From: Maribacter sp. 1_MG-2023
GTDB lineage: Bacteria; Bacteroidota; Bacteroidia; Flavobacteriales; Flavobacteriaceae
Assembly (NCBI RefSeq): GCF_030547005.1
Contig: NZ_JAUOPN010000011.1
Location: 1 to 64,000, forward strand
Reading direction: 5' to 3'
DNA: 64,000 bases
Shown here: in pieces, positions 1 to 9,493 of the stretch
How the letters are laid out: every line of letters starts with the position of its first letter
Numbering within the stretch: the first letter of the stretch is position 1
Translations under genes and position numbers: made by a program
The notes under the pieces: model-generated
Seen by the model: only the letters and a program-made list of their open reading frames with translations
Database searches by the model: none
What the model was told of the DNA's origin: nothing

Positions 1-231
1 TAAATTCTTCATCAAATCTGACCTAAATAATAATTATTTATCGAATTTAGAGGTGTCCTAAGAAGGGGAAGCCTACAGTATGGGTCTACACCAAAATATT
101 TATAGACGAAATTTGATTACAAGCATTATAAAGAAAGTAAAATCTATAATTATTATTGTTTCTGGGTTAGGGGTAGAGGCAGACTAAATTTAAATATATT
201 TAGAAAAGATTATTGGCAATTTCTATTTTAA
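1..231. other. Left-edge non-coding stretch
   Basis: No supportable gene. On the plus strand one reading frame (codons from base 2) stays open to base 187 apart from a single TAA at 59-61, and could encode a short basic peptide from an ATG at 80. I do not recognise the product. It may be the 3' remnant of a gene beginning outside the window, or chance. Confidence 0.3.
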
Positions 232-876
232 TTAGTTATCAATTTTGAATACTAAACCAGCACTAAAGCCACCAATTAGCGAAGTGCTTGATAATGAAAC
301 GCCACCAGAAGCACCATCAAGACCAGCGCCTATATAAACGCTGCTCCACTGCACTGGAAACATCATATTTCCTTGAAAATTCAACCCGACCCTTTCTGAT
401 ATCATATAATTCAATCCGGCTTTAAACGTAAAACCGAATTTTGTTCTGTTACTCAATGAATTATCAACAATTTCCCTGTTTTCATTACTAGTACTTATTA
501 TTACAATACCTAAGGCACCACCTGCGAAAGGTCGTAGTTTTCCTTTTGGCAAGTATTTTGTCATTCCAACTAAAATCCAATCTCCGGCAATGTCGGATAA
601 TCTAGCCTCTGTTGGGCTAAGAATTCTATCTCGAATCAATAATTCAGAACCTTGATGAAAATAAGATACTTCGGCCATAGTATTATTATAGGTTTCAACA
701 CCAATAGTTAGACCGAATTGGTCACTATCATTAATCTTCAAATAACTTGGTCCATAGTTTACCTTAGTGCCAAATTGATACCCATAAGATGGTGTAATCT
801 CAATACTTTGTGAATAACTATTGTGCCATGAGAACATTAGATTAGTTAGAATCAATATTGTAAGTATTTTTTTCAT
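232..876 (-). CDS. Outer membrane beta-barrel protein (214 aa)
   Basis: Small predicted outer-membrane barrel. Residues 1-22 form a signal peptide (MKK start, hydrophobic ILTILILTNLMF, ending near SYS-Q). The rest alternates short amphipathic strands and turns and ends in a strand with a near-terminal Phe (GLVFKIDN), as in OmpW/OmpX/PorT-like porin families. It is the last gene of a minus-strand run of three barrel genes (2780 to 232), 75 bases after the gene before it. No catalytic motif is visible and the function is unknown. The gene class is well supported by the signal peptide and strand pattern, but the family is not precise. Confidence 0.75.
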   Translation of the reverse strand: MKKILTILILTNLMFSWHNSYSQSIEITPSYGYQFGTKVNYGPSYLKINDSDQFGLTIGVETYNNTMAEVSYFHQGSELLIRDRILSPTEARLSDIAGDWILVGMTKYLPKGKLRPFAGGALGIVIISTSNENREIVDNSLSNRTKFGFTFKAGLNYMISERVGLNFQGNMMFPVQWSSVYIGAGLDGASGGVSLSSTSLIGGFSAGLVFKIDN

Positions 877-951
877 TTCTTGTTATTTTTTGTACCATTA
901 CAAAAGAAAATAGTACTTATTATTCATATAAATTTATGGTAGCTAATATAA

Positions 952-1656
952 TTACTCTGCACTTTTTATAAAAGGTACACTTATATGTAAACTAAGAAAA
1001 CTTACTTTGTTAGAACCGTTTATATAGTTAGTCTTAAATACATTTGCTAAGCCTTGATAATAACGAAGTTGTAGATGTATTTCTTTGCCTTGACCATCTT
1101 TACCTAAAATATAGCCTAACTGAGCTAAAAAACCGTAATCTATTTCTTCTGTTTGATTTTTTATATTGAAATCAAATTCACCATCTTCATTTGAGAAAAG
1201 ACCATTAGCATCTGTTCTAAAAGAAATTTGGGGCGCTAAACCTAATTTTATTGATTTTTCAGTAAAAATATAGTTGAAAAAAATTGGTACATCAATATAA
1301 TTTAAAGAAAATTCAGTAGGCACATTTATAAATTGGTCATTTAAGGTTGAATTATTTGAGGTTAAAGAAAAGCTATCTGTCTTTAAATTTCTTCTACTTA
1401 AAAAATAAATATTTGGACTCATTATCCAATTTTCTGAAAGTTTAATGTTACCAGAAATTCCAAAATTCAAGCCAAGTTTAGGCGAAGAATCATCAATAGA
1501 TGATATCGAGTTGTAGGGAAATCCTATTTCTAAACCAATATTAAAATTTTCTGTAGCCACTTTATCCCCAAATACTAAAGCAAAAAGGGCTGCTTGTGCA
1601 TTGACTGTTGAAGTAAAACAAATAATAAGCGCTAAATGTAAAACTACTTTTCTCAT
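952..1656 (-). CDS. PorT-like outer membrane beta-barrel protein (234 aa)
   Basis: Secreted barrel protein. I choose the ATG at 1656 because translation from there begins MRKVVLHLALIICF, a proper signal peptide ending at VNAQA; the in-frame ATG at 1680 would add eight non-signal residues and overlap the stop of the upstream gene at 1670. The mature part contains strand repeats such as LGLNFGISGNIKLSENWIMSPNIYFLSRR and FLAQLGYILG, typical of the flavobacterial PorT / outer-membrane-protein-beta-barrel family. The intergenic gap to the upstream gene is 13 bases, so the two are probably co-transcribed. Specific role unknown. Confidence 0.75.
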   Translation of the reverse strand: MRKVVLHLALIICFTSTVNAQAALFALVFGDKVATENFNIGLEIGFPYNSISSIDDSSPKLGLNFGISGNIKLSENWIMSPNIYFLSRRNLKTDSFSLTSNNSTLNDQFINVPTEFSLNYIDVPIFFNYIFTEKSIKLGLAPQISFRTDANGLFSNEDGEFDFNIKNQTEEIDYGFLAQLGYILGKDGQGKEIHLQLRYYQGLANVFKTNYINGSNKVSFLSLHISVPFIKSAE

Positions 1657-1669
1657 TTTTTTTATATAA

Positions 1670-2780
1670 TTAAAACCCAAACCTATATTGTAGTCCGGTT
1701 ATTACATGGGTTCTAGTACCCAAAAAACCTACTTCAGCCCTAAGCATGAAGCTATCTGTTATTTGATATTGGCTACCTAAAACGAAATTCCAAGCCTTTT
1801 TTTGACTCTTTTCTATATTGTACTGCACTGTTGAATTCTCTACGGTAGAAACAGCGTTTGATAAATTATCGACAAAATTATCTGCTTTATTCAATACAGC
1901 ACTTGCTCCTTGATATTTTATTAAATTTTGGGCCTGTTCTAAAGGGGTGAGGCTATCATACCAAGTATCTAATTCGGTTCTTGTATCTGAAATGCCGGTA
2001 GCTGCATTATCTAATTTTGTATTAATACCATCTAGATTAATAAGACTATTAATGGGTAAGTTTCCTTTAGTGTCGGTATTTAGTTTAACTCGAAAACCAC
2101 CTGTCCAAATCGATAAATTACTTGTTTCTGAAAATTTAAATGTTTTTCCAATTCTTGGGTCAAATACCAAGGCAAAGGCAGGATCTTCTATTCCTTCAAG
2201 GTCAGTCCAAGTAAAATTCATATCTAAAGCTAACCATCCACCACCAATCCCAATAGTTGGTGTAATTCCGAATCCGGCGGAGAAACCTTCAAATTCAGCT
2301 TTTGTGCTTAAGTTCAAGACTTCTTTAGATGTTTCTTGGTTTGGTACATAAACAGAAACATCTACCGCTGTAGATGTACTCGATGAAGCAAAAATACCGT
2401 ACACATTTAAAAAAGGAAAAACCCAAATATCGGGTCGTATATTTACTATATTCGATTGTGCTACAGCGCTATTAAACCTTACTATATCATCTAGGTAAAA
2501 CAATTCGCCACCATTAAAGCCAACATTTAAGTTTCTAATATTGATATCGGCTTTTTGATATACATAATTAATGCTCATGCCCGACGGTAAAGGCAGTTTG
2601 AAACCAAGGTCTTTTACTTTTTGACCGAAAATCGGTAATAAGTAAGGGTATTCGGTATTAATTGAATCGTTTAGATGTCCTTTTTTTAGCTCCATATCAG
2701 CAAAAACTTGCCCTTGTAAATTTATCGCCATTAAGCAAAAAAAAGACTATTAGTAAATTGCAGAACTTATTCTTTATCAT
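1670..2780 (-). pseudogene. Secreted barrel-like protein with a frameshift in its signal peptide
   Basis: The open frame running from an ATG at 2731 to 1670 encodes 353 residues but begins MAINLQGQVFADMELKK, which lacks the charged and hydrophobic part of a signal peptide. A second frame starting at ATG 2780 encodes MIKNKFCNLLIVFF, a perfect signal-peptide beginning, one base out of phase. The two frames meet at a run of eight A (plus strand 2737-2744). Losing one A would give a single 369-residue secreted protein with the LQGQ-V cleavage region intact. As written, the upstream start yields only a 27-residue peptide. The body looks like a lipid-transport or porin-like barrel (GFSAGFGITPTIGIGGGWLA, C-terminal GLQYRFGF). 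This is either a sequencing error in a homopolymer, a true lesion, or slippage-based on/off control. It is first gene of a three-gene barrel operon. Confidence 0.7.
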
Positions 2781-2983
2781 ATTTTTAATTTCATCTAAAT
2801 TAATATTGAGATATTTTATTTTCAATATTGCTAAAATCCAATTTCTATTTTACTTTCCAAAACCAAGTATGATTTTATACGAAAAATTTTTTCAAGAAAG
2901 TAGATTTTGCTGCAACGTTAATTATTGTTCTTTAGACTATCAAACCCATAGTTTAATTTTTTAGTTTTTGGCGATTCGTAAAA

Positions 2984-5062
2984 TCATCTTCTGCTTCTTA
3001 CGTTTGCTCTAGACGGTTGGGCCGTAGGTCGATTGCTTGGGCGCGAACTTGGTCTCGTGCTTGGTCTGTTCATATTGGGGGTAGAAGGCCTTGTACTAGG
3101 TCTTGTACTTGGTCTTGTACTTGGTGTAGCCGGTCTAGAGTTCGGAACTGTTGGCCTTGTACTGGGTCTAGTTGCAGGTCGAGTTGGTCGTGTACTAGGT
3201 GTTGTTGGCTTAGTACTAGGTCTATTGATATTTGGTGTAGAAGGCCTTGTACTTGGGCTAGTAGGTCTTGTACTTGGTCTATTATTAGGGTTGGATGGTC
3301 TTGTATTTGGTCTTGTATTTGGCCTATTTGCGGGTCTAGCTGGTCGCTTATAATGGCTAATTCCTTTTCTACCTCTATAGATTGGGTGTGAAGGACGACC
3401 ATAGTAACCTCTTCTATAATATGGAGGACGATAATATCTAGGTCCCCAATGATGATAGCCAGGTCCCCAATAAGAAAAACCATACCAAGCATGGGGCGAA
3501 CCGAATCTGAAACCTACGCTCCATCCGTACCAAGGGTTGTATCTAACAGAAAAACCATAAGTATAATGGTGATGGTAATAATGACCATGATACCATGGGT
3601 TATAATGATAGCCTGTTCCATAAACCATTACGGGCCCATAAATATAGGATCCATAATAACCAGGTGTGTAGCCTACATATACAACTTGTGGTGACGTTTC
3701 ATAGATATAAACATACTTGGTATTGTATTTTGGATTATCGGCAGGTATTTTTTCAACTTCAAATGGTCTTTCGTCCGCTACTTTCCATGGACCATTTGCA
3801 TTATTCGATTTAAACCAAATTGCATTATCACATAGATAAAAATCGTTTTTGTCTTTAAATACGTCACTTTCGGTATTTACTGCAAATTCTAGTTGTAAAT
3901 CTTTTATTTTTTCAAATTCTGGAGTTCCGTTATATACAACTTCGGTAGCTTTGGTATCTCTACTTACGCTTGCAGTTTGTGGTAATTGGGCATCATAGAC
4001 CGCATTTTTAGCTTCTGAAGTACCTGGAACACTGCTTAATACATTCGACTTATCACTATCCTTTGGGATATTGGCAAAATCTTCGATGAGGTTGTCAGGC
4101 TCCACGTAAGACCAGGATCCTTTTAAGTCTTTTGTTTTAAACCATCTACCAGATACCAAAGTATAGTATACTTGATCTTTTATATGTATAAAAATATCAT
4201 TTTGTGAATTTTTTGCATATAGCAACTGGGTGTTCTGAATTGGCGCGTAATCTGGTTCTCCATCGAAAGTGATTAACTCGGCTACGGATGTTGAAACAAT
4301 GATTTTTGGAGGATTTTTAATATCGAATTCATCTTTTTCTTCAAGTTCTGTATCTTCTTTTGGTTCTGCTTTTTTTGCGATTTTTCTAACCGATGAAGGT
4401 GCTTTATTGATTACTGTCCAAGAATCGTTAATATTTTTGCTACTGTACCAAATATCACCACCTTTTAAGAAATAAGAGTTCGACTTTGTTTCTTTTATAA
4501 TAAGGGCGCTACTATTAATAATTACCTCGTAACCATTTTCTGCCTCTTTAAATTTAGGTTCCCCATCTATTAAGATTAAAACAGTGGGCTCTTTGGCGAA
4601 CAAAAAAGTTGGTGGTTCGTTCTTTAATAAATCTTGGTCTGCGGTTACTTCATCTAAAGAAGAGATTAAATCGTCTATGGAAAACTCTACATTCCATTTG
4701 GGAATTTCTGAATTTATTAAGTCTTGAAATTTCTGTTTTTTGTCTTCTGATACTTCTTCACTAAAACGAATTTCATTTATCTTGACAGTAACAAGAGAAG
4801 CTACTCTTGACTGACGATCGATATCAAGCAAAGAGGTTAGCCAAATCATGCCAAAAACTGGTGGTTCTTCATTTTTTTTAACTGAAAAAGCCAAATTTGA
4901 TTCTAATTTATTATCTAGATAAGAAGAATTCTCTGGCGAGTAAAGACTTATAGTATATTCTTTATTGACAGGAATTTCTTTAGGCCAGCTGCTTTGTGAT
5001 TGGCCAGATAAATTTATGATACCCAGAAGGGTGGCTAAAAAGAAAATAATACTTTGTTTCAT
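2984..5062 (-). CDS. Large secreted repeat protein with Tyr/His-rich and Arg-Pro-Ser/Thr-rich C-terminus (692 aa)
   Basis: Secreted protein of unknown function; relatives in flavobacteria are often labelled carbohydrate-binding family V/XII, which I could not verify. Signal peptide at 1-20 (LLGIINLSGQ). At least three degenerate repeats follow, each with DGEP/NGTP, a central strand pair and an aromatic end (IWYSS...SW at about 205-217, WFKT...GSW at about 310-320, IWFKS...GPW at about 415-425). Residues about 465-560 are extremely rich in Tyr, His, Gly and Trp (YNPWYHGHYYHHHY). The tail, about 565-692, is a low-complexity RP-S/T-N repeat made of imperfect DNA tandem repeats. It has no obvious operon partner: flanking gaps are about 200 bases or more. 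Surface or adhesive role is only an inference. Confidence 0.75.
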   Translation of the reverse strand: MKQSIIFFLATLLGIINLSGQSQSSWPKEIPVNKEYTISLYSPENSSYLDNKLESNLAFSVKKNEEPPVFGMIWLTSLLDIDRQSRVASLVTVKINEIRFSEEVSEDKKQKFQDLINSEIPKWNVEFSIDDLISSLDEVTADQDLLKNEPPTFLFAKEPTVLILIDGEPKFKEAENGYEVIINSSALIIKETKSNSYFLKGGDIWYSSKNINDSWTVINKAPSSVRKIAKKAEPKEDTELEEKDEFDIKNPPKIIVSTSVAELITFDGEPDYAPIQNTQLLYAKNSQNDIFIHIKDQVYYTLVSGRWFKTKDLKGSWSYVEPDNLIEDFANIPKDSDKSNVLSSVPGTSEAKNAVYDAQLPQTASVSRDTKATEVVYNGTPEFEKIKDLQLEFAVNTESDVFKDKNDFYLCDNAIWFKSNNANGPWKVADERPFEVEKIPADNPKYNTKYVYIYETSPQVVYVGYTPGYYGSYIYGPVMVYGTGYHYNPWYHGHYYHHHYTYGFSVRYNPWYGWSVGFRFGSPHAWYGFSYWGPGYHHWGPRYYRPPYYRRGYYGRPSHPIYRGRKGISHYKRPARPANRPNTRPNTRPSNPNNRPSTRPTSPSTRPSTPNINRPSTKPTTPSTRPTRPATRPSTRPTVPNSRPATPSTRPSTRPSTRPSTPNMNRPSTRPSSRPSNRPTAQPSRANVRSRR

Positions 5063-5290
5063 ATTTTTAATTTTAATAAATAGCAGATTATTAATATTGA
5101 ATAATTAATAAGGTTACACACTAAATCTAGAAAAACATATTGATTTTTTTGTAGTATAATACATTTTTCTGTTAATTCTCCTTTAAATTGAATTTTCTTT
5201 CTAAATTTAATGGTCAAAATAGCTTTGTTATTGGGTATTATTTATAAGTTCATAACATTTGTAAAAGAGTTATATGGTTCTATTAATAGA

Positions 5291-6079
5291 TTAAAATCCA
5301 TCTTCTTCGTTAATATGTAATACTTGTTTTTTAGGGTTTCCTTTATATACCCTTAGCCTCAAAACAAATTCACTAGATTTATCGTTTGTTTCGGTAATAT
5401 TTTTAGTTCTATTAAATATACCATATAATTCAAACCTCCAGTCGTTTTTAAATCTATACCCAATACCTGGTGATATTCTAATAAGATCATTAAATCTTTC
5501 TGCCCTTTTTAAATTAAAAAAAACTTCAGTTTGTATAGGAATATACAAGCCTTCAGCGAACGACAAATAATGCTTTTTCCAACTTAGAATGGTAGATAGT
5601 TGATATCGCAACCTAAAACCAGCCGTCCAACCTGAGTTGGCAAAAGAATTTTGTAAACGTTCTTCTAGCCTAACATAATTATATAAGGTGATTAGTTTTA
5701 TAGTCGGAATTTCAAATCTAAAACCTTGTATTAAACGTATTTCTATATTATCACTAGTATTATAGTTTTGAGTGTAAATTAAACCACCACCAATGTGGTA
5801 AGAGTTTATCAATGGTTTTTCTCTTAAATTTATCAGTTTTTTAGTGTTTTTGATATTTAATGTTGATATACCTAAAACTCTATTATAAATTTCTGGGGTA
5901 ATTTTACGAAATCCAATCAGTGTTGATAGGTTTTGGTTTTCATTAAAAATTTTAGAGAAATTATAATCTAGCCAAATTTGACTGTTTATTTTTACATCTT
6001 GATCAACAATACTGTCTTGCGCTATTGCATGATGTAGAATGGTCAAAAATACTATACATATGATATAAATTTGCTTCAT
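5291..6079 (-). CDS. DUF2490 domain-containing outer membrane protein (262 aa)
   Basis: Predicted periplasmic/outer-membrane barrel of the DUF2490 family. Residues 1-20 form a signal peptide (MKQIYIICIVFLTILHHAIAQ). The mature protein begins with the typical feature of this family, a QIWLDYNFSKIF strand, and later contains HYLSFAEGLYIPIQTE and the late strand ending RISPGIGYRFKNDWRFELYGIFNRT, which match the usual DUF2490 layout and length. It lies 58 bases downstream of the HAD lipoprotein gene on the same strand, so it may be in the same transcript. Molecular function is unknown for the family. Confidence 0.75.
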   Translation of the reverse strand: MKQIYIICIVFLTILHHAIAQDSIVDQDVKINSQIWLDYNFSKIFNENQNLSTLIGFRKITPEIYNRVLGISTLNIKNTKKLINLREKPLINSYHIGGGLIYTQNYNTSDNIEIRLIQGFRFEIPTIKLITLYNYVRLEERLQNSFANSGWTAGFRLRYQLSTILSWKKHYLSFAEGLYIPIQTEVFFNLKRAERFNDLIRISPGIGYRFKNDWRFELYGIFNRTKNITETNDKSSEFVLRLRVYKGNPKKQVLHINEEDGF

Positions 6080-6137
6080 ATATAGTAGTGATTATTACAA
6101 ATTTGATTTGGTTTTTTATTATTATAAGCTATATGCC

Positions 6138-7163
6138 TTACTTATTTAACTCGAATGGATAAACTACGTTCCAATCGGTTTTCATATTTGCTACAGTCCA
6201 ACCTTTTTCGTTTGACTCGGTAAGACCCTTGTCTAATCTTCCAATAGAAGATTCACGGTCGTATGCCCATTCTCTCCCTGCATCGGTGTGGTGTATGTAT
6301 ATTTGAAAAGATGGGTATGTGTTAGAGTCCGTCCATTGTAACATTTGTAAATCGCCATCAGAATTTCCAGCTGCAAATACTGGTTTTCTACCTATAAAAC
6401 GATTAATACCAACAGGTTTTCCTGCTTTGTCATTAATAAAGTCTAATGCTGCAGAACGCTTTATTTGTGTAATACCGTCTGTTATAACAAATTCAGTTTT
6501 TATACTACTGCCAATTACGTGATCTTTTGATATTCCATAAACACTTTCTACCCATGGCCTCATAAATTCTATGCCGCCACCAGATACAATGTAGGTTTTG
6601 AAATCATTTTCTTTTAAATAGTTTAATAACTCAAGCATAGGTTGATAAACCAAATCGGTATAAGGTCTATCAAAGCGTGGGTGTTTTGCGGTTGCAAGCC
6701 AATCTTTTACAATTTGTTCAAATTCATCAACTGTATTTCCTGCGTGAGATGCCATTACAATTTCTATAAGACCATGCTCACCATAGGTCATAAGTTTTTT
6801 CATGTCATTTTCAAGAACTGCTTGAAAGGGTTGAGTATTTTTCCATTCTGGATTTTCTTGTGCGAGGGCTTTTATTCTATCTATTGCAAAAAACAATTGA
6901 AAATAAGCTGGTTGCTCTGACCATAATGTTCCATCATTATCAAAAACAGCAACACGCTCGCTTACAGGTATGAAATCAACACCTTCTGTGGTTACTGTAT
7001 TCACATAATTTATAATTGCATCTTTTGTTTCACCTTCTTTCCATGAAGGTAATGGTTCTGTGTTTTTAACAACAATAGACGCAGTATCTTGTTTTGTAAC
7101 TGTACTTTCTTTACAGGCTACAACAATGAATAAAATTAGAAGGTACTGTACTACAATTTTCAT
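6138..7163 (-). CDS. HAD-superfamily hydrolase lipoprotein (phosphoserine-phosphatase-like, 341 aa)
   Basis: Exported HAD-fold phosphatase, probably anchored by a lipid: the start MKIVVQYLLILFIVVAC carries a lipobox with Cys17. Motif I is FDNDGTLW (about residues 73-80, DxDGT with the nucleophilic Asp), motif II is the IVSGGG strand (about 193-198), and motif IV is GNSDGDLQML (about 266-275). The insertion between motifs I and II is helical, as in phosphoserine phosphatase-like members. It sits 81 bases after a broken sulfatase gene on the same strand and 58 bases before the DUF2490 gene, so the three were probably one transcription unit. Substrate unknown. Confidence 0.82.
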   Translation of the reverse strand: MKIVVQYLLILFIVVACKESTVTKQDTASIVVKNTEPLPSWKEGETKDAIINYVNTVTTEGVDFIPVSERVAVFDNDGTLWSEQPAYFQLFFAIDRIKALAQENPEWKNTQPFQAVLENDMKKLMTYGEHGLIEIVMASHAGNTVDEFEQIVKDWLATAKHPRFDRPYTDLVYQPMLELLNYLKENDFKTYIVSGGGIEFMRPWVESVYGISKDHVIGSSIKTEFVITDGITQIKRSAALDFINDKAGKPVGINRFIGRKPVFAAGNSDGDLQMLQWTDSNTYPSFQIYIHHTDAGREWAYDRESSIGRLDKGLTESNEKGWTVANMKTDWNVVYPFELNK

Positions 7164-7244
7164 TTTACTTTAATTAAAGAAAATTGGTAGTATAAAATGT
7201 AAAGACCATTAAATACTACCAATTTCAGAATAATTACCTCTTAT

Positions 7245-8767
7245 CTAGTTAGGATTTTGTTGCAGTTTAGCCAAAACTTGATCTAAATTAAAACTACCCG
7301 GTTTTTGTCTAGGTGGAAATTCTTCGTATGTTTCAAGGTGTTTTGAAACATAACCTACTGCAGGTAAAACCATGAAAGCTCTATCAAACCTCCAAATATT
7401 ATACGTCTCCGCTTCATGATCGGCTCTTTCAAAAGGGTCTCCAAGCATATCTAATAATTTCGGCAATCTAAGGGTTACCATAGGTTCTGACCAAACATCG
7501 AAACCATGGGCACGTTGTTCCATAAATACCATTTTCCAACGACCGTAGCGTAAATTTGCTAATTGCCCATCATCTGTCCAATAAAAGAACTCTTTTCTTG
7601 GCGCTTCTTTAACATCACCTTTAAAATATGGTAATAAGTTGTAACCATCTAAATGTACCTTAAAGTTTCGTCCATTTGCAGAATGCCCTTTAAGAAGTTT
7701 TTCTTTTACATTGCCTTCACCAGCAGCTGCTAATATAGTTGGCAACATATCTTCATGTGAAAAAACATCATTATAAACAGTTCCTGGCGCTATAACACCA
7801 GGCCATTTTATAACTGTAGGTACACGGTAACCACCTTCCCAGTTAGAGTTTTTTTCATTTCTAAAAGGTGTCATACCACCATCAGGCCATGTGAAAACCT
7901 CAGCACCATTATCTGATGAATACATGATTATTGTATTGTCTGCAATACCTAGCTCATCTAGTTTGTCTAATATTTGACCAACATGTCTATCATGTTCTAC
8001 CATACCATCGGCATAAATACCAAGCCCGGTTACACCATCTGATTCTGGTTTAAGATGCGTATTTACATGCATTCTTGTAGTATTGTACCATAAGAAGAAA
8101 GGTTTGTCTTCACTTTTAGATCTTTCCATAAAGTCAATTGCACCAGCAGTAACTTCGTCATCTATTGTTTCCATACGTTTTTTGGTTAATGGACCCGTAT
8201 CTTCAGTCTTTCCATCAGCAGAAGATTTAATAACACCTCTTGGTCCAAAATTTTCTGCAAAACCTGGAACTTTAGGATAGTCTGGATGTTCTGGTTCTTC
8301 TTCTGCATTTAAATGATATAGATTTCCAAAGAATTCATCAAAACCATGGTTGGTAGGTAAGTGCTCATCTAAATCACCTAAATGATTTTACCATATTGTG
8401 CGGTTTTATAGCCGTGATTTTTTAATAATTCGGCTACAGTAGGATCTTTTTCACTTATACCCTCTTTAGCACCTGGTAAGCCAACCTTTAATAAGCCTGT
8501 TCTAAAAGGGCTTTGACCTGTAACAAATGCCGATCGGCCCGCAGTACAACTTTGTTGACCGTACCAATCAGTAAAAAGTGCTCCTTCTTTTGCAATATGA
8601 TCTATATTAGGGGTTTTATAGCCCATCATACCATTATTATAGCAGCTGGGGTTAAATCAACCGATATCATCGCCCCATATTACCACAATATTGGGTTTCT
8701 TTTGACTATAGACCCCTATGGTCATAGAAAAAACAAGACAAGTTGTAAAAAAATGCTTCATTTTCAT
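7245..8767 (-). pseudogene. Arylsulfatase gene broken by a nonsense codon and a frameshift
   Basis: Read from the ATG at 8767, the gene encodes a signal peptide (MKMKHFFTTCLVFSMTIGVYS) and the first metal-binding strand KPNIVVIWGDDIG, then a TGA at 8659-8657 where sulfatases usually have Trp. The same frame continues through GMMGYKTPNIDHIAKEG and the formylglycine motif CTAGR (SCTAGRSAFVTGQ), then stops after AQYGKII. Adding one A within the run at 8386-8389 restores GKNHLGDLDEHLPTNHGF, the conserved sulfatase GKWHLG-like site. From there the frame is open without defect to 7245 (309 codons are open from the ATG at 8174), with the metal-site strand MYSSDNGAEVF and WPGVIAPG. Repaired length is about 507 residues, normal for the family. 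All else is intact, so the damage is recent, or is sequence error at two places. Confidence 0.85.
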
Positions 8768-8899
8768 AGTTTCAAATTTTAGGATTATTTATTTTTGTTA
8801 AATATTTAAAGCTACCAATAACTTAAGGGGGTACTTATTCTATTTTATTAACATTTGACCTCTAAGATTAAAATTTTAGATTTTCAAATATTATAACAA

Positions 8900-9493
8900 T
8901 TACCAATTTATTTTTAAAGGTTGTTCTAGTTGAAATTGTGCTTCTGTTCCTGCGGGAAATTGAATACTCTGTCCTGGTCGTAATAAACCAGCAGCACCAC
9001 CTATAGCAGCACCACGTCCTGCACCCTTACCGCCATCGAAAGCAGCACCTATACCGGCGCCGATTGCTGCTTTTTTAATTGTTCCACCTGCTGTATCTTC
9101 GGTAGTAATCAATTTTGCCTCCGTTTTTACCTGTTGCAAATAATTATCAATGATAAACCCGCCTACTGTAACACCAAATTCACTGGCCCTACGCTTTTTA
9201 TTTTCAGAAACCAATACCTCCATTTGTACAATGGTACCTTTAGGTATAAGCACTTTTCCTTTGCTTGTAACATCTTTGTCAAGTTCTACAAAAAAGTGAT
9301 CCCCTGCGCTGAAATTTTTTGCAGAAATAGTTTTGGTAGACTTCAAAAATAAAATAGTACCAATAGGCAAAACTATAGGTTCTTGAAGTATTTCAATAGC
9401 CCCATTGGTAGTTTTGATTTCATTTGCGTCGACTGTTACCGTTGTCAATACTAGACAAGCCATCAGTAAAAACACATTCTTTATATTTTTCAT
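8900..9493 (-). CDS. Exported protein with C-terminal glycine zipper (197 aa)
   Basis: Secreted protein of unknown function. The start at 9493 gives MKNIKNVFLLMACLVLTTVTVDA, a clean signal peptide; an in-frame ATG 87 bases upstream would add unlikely residues. The middle (residues about 30-125) is beta-rich, with ILFLKSTKTISAKNFSAGDHFFVELDKDV and VLIPKGTIVQMEVL, resembling a domain that handles lifetime or insertion of envelope proteins. Residues about 140-180 form a glycine zipper, AAIGAGIGAAFDGGKGAG followed by RGAAIGGAAGLL, which can pack into a membrane. The tail PAGTEAQFQLEQPL resembles that of other glycine-zipper envelope proteins. It has no close neighbour on the same strand. Confidence 0.7.
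   Translation of the reverse strand: MKNIKNVFLLMACLVLTTVTVDANEIKTTNGAIEILQEPIVLPIGTILFLKSTKTISAKNFSAGDHFFVELDKDVTSKGKVLIPKGTIVQMEVLVSENKKRRASEFGVTVGGFIIDNYLQQVKTEAKLITTEDTAGGTIKKAAIGAGIGAAFDGGKGAGRGAAIGGAAGLLRPGQSIQFPAGTEAQFQLEQPLKINW

Noticed and set aside
2-187. Plus-strand frame with one TAA at the left edge as a broken gene
   Set aside because: No recognisable product; a frame of about 60 codons with one stop is not rare in AT-rich DNA. Kept only as a note in the intergenic entry.
3017-3391. Long plus-strand open frames opposite the repeat protein
   Set aside because: They arise from the RPST-coding DNA repeats, have low-complexity translations (Arg/Ser/Cys/Trp or Leu/Gly/Val repeats) and no start context.
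8657-8659. TGA in the sulfatase gene as a selenocysteine codon
   Set aside because: The position is a usual Trp, no selenocysteine insertion element is evident, and the same gene has a separate frameshift.
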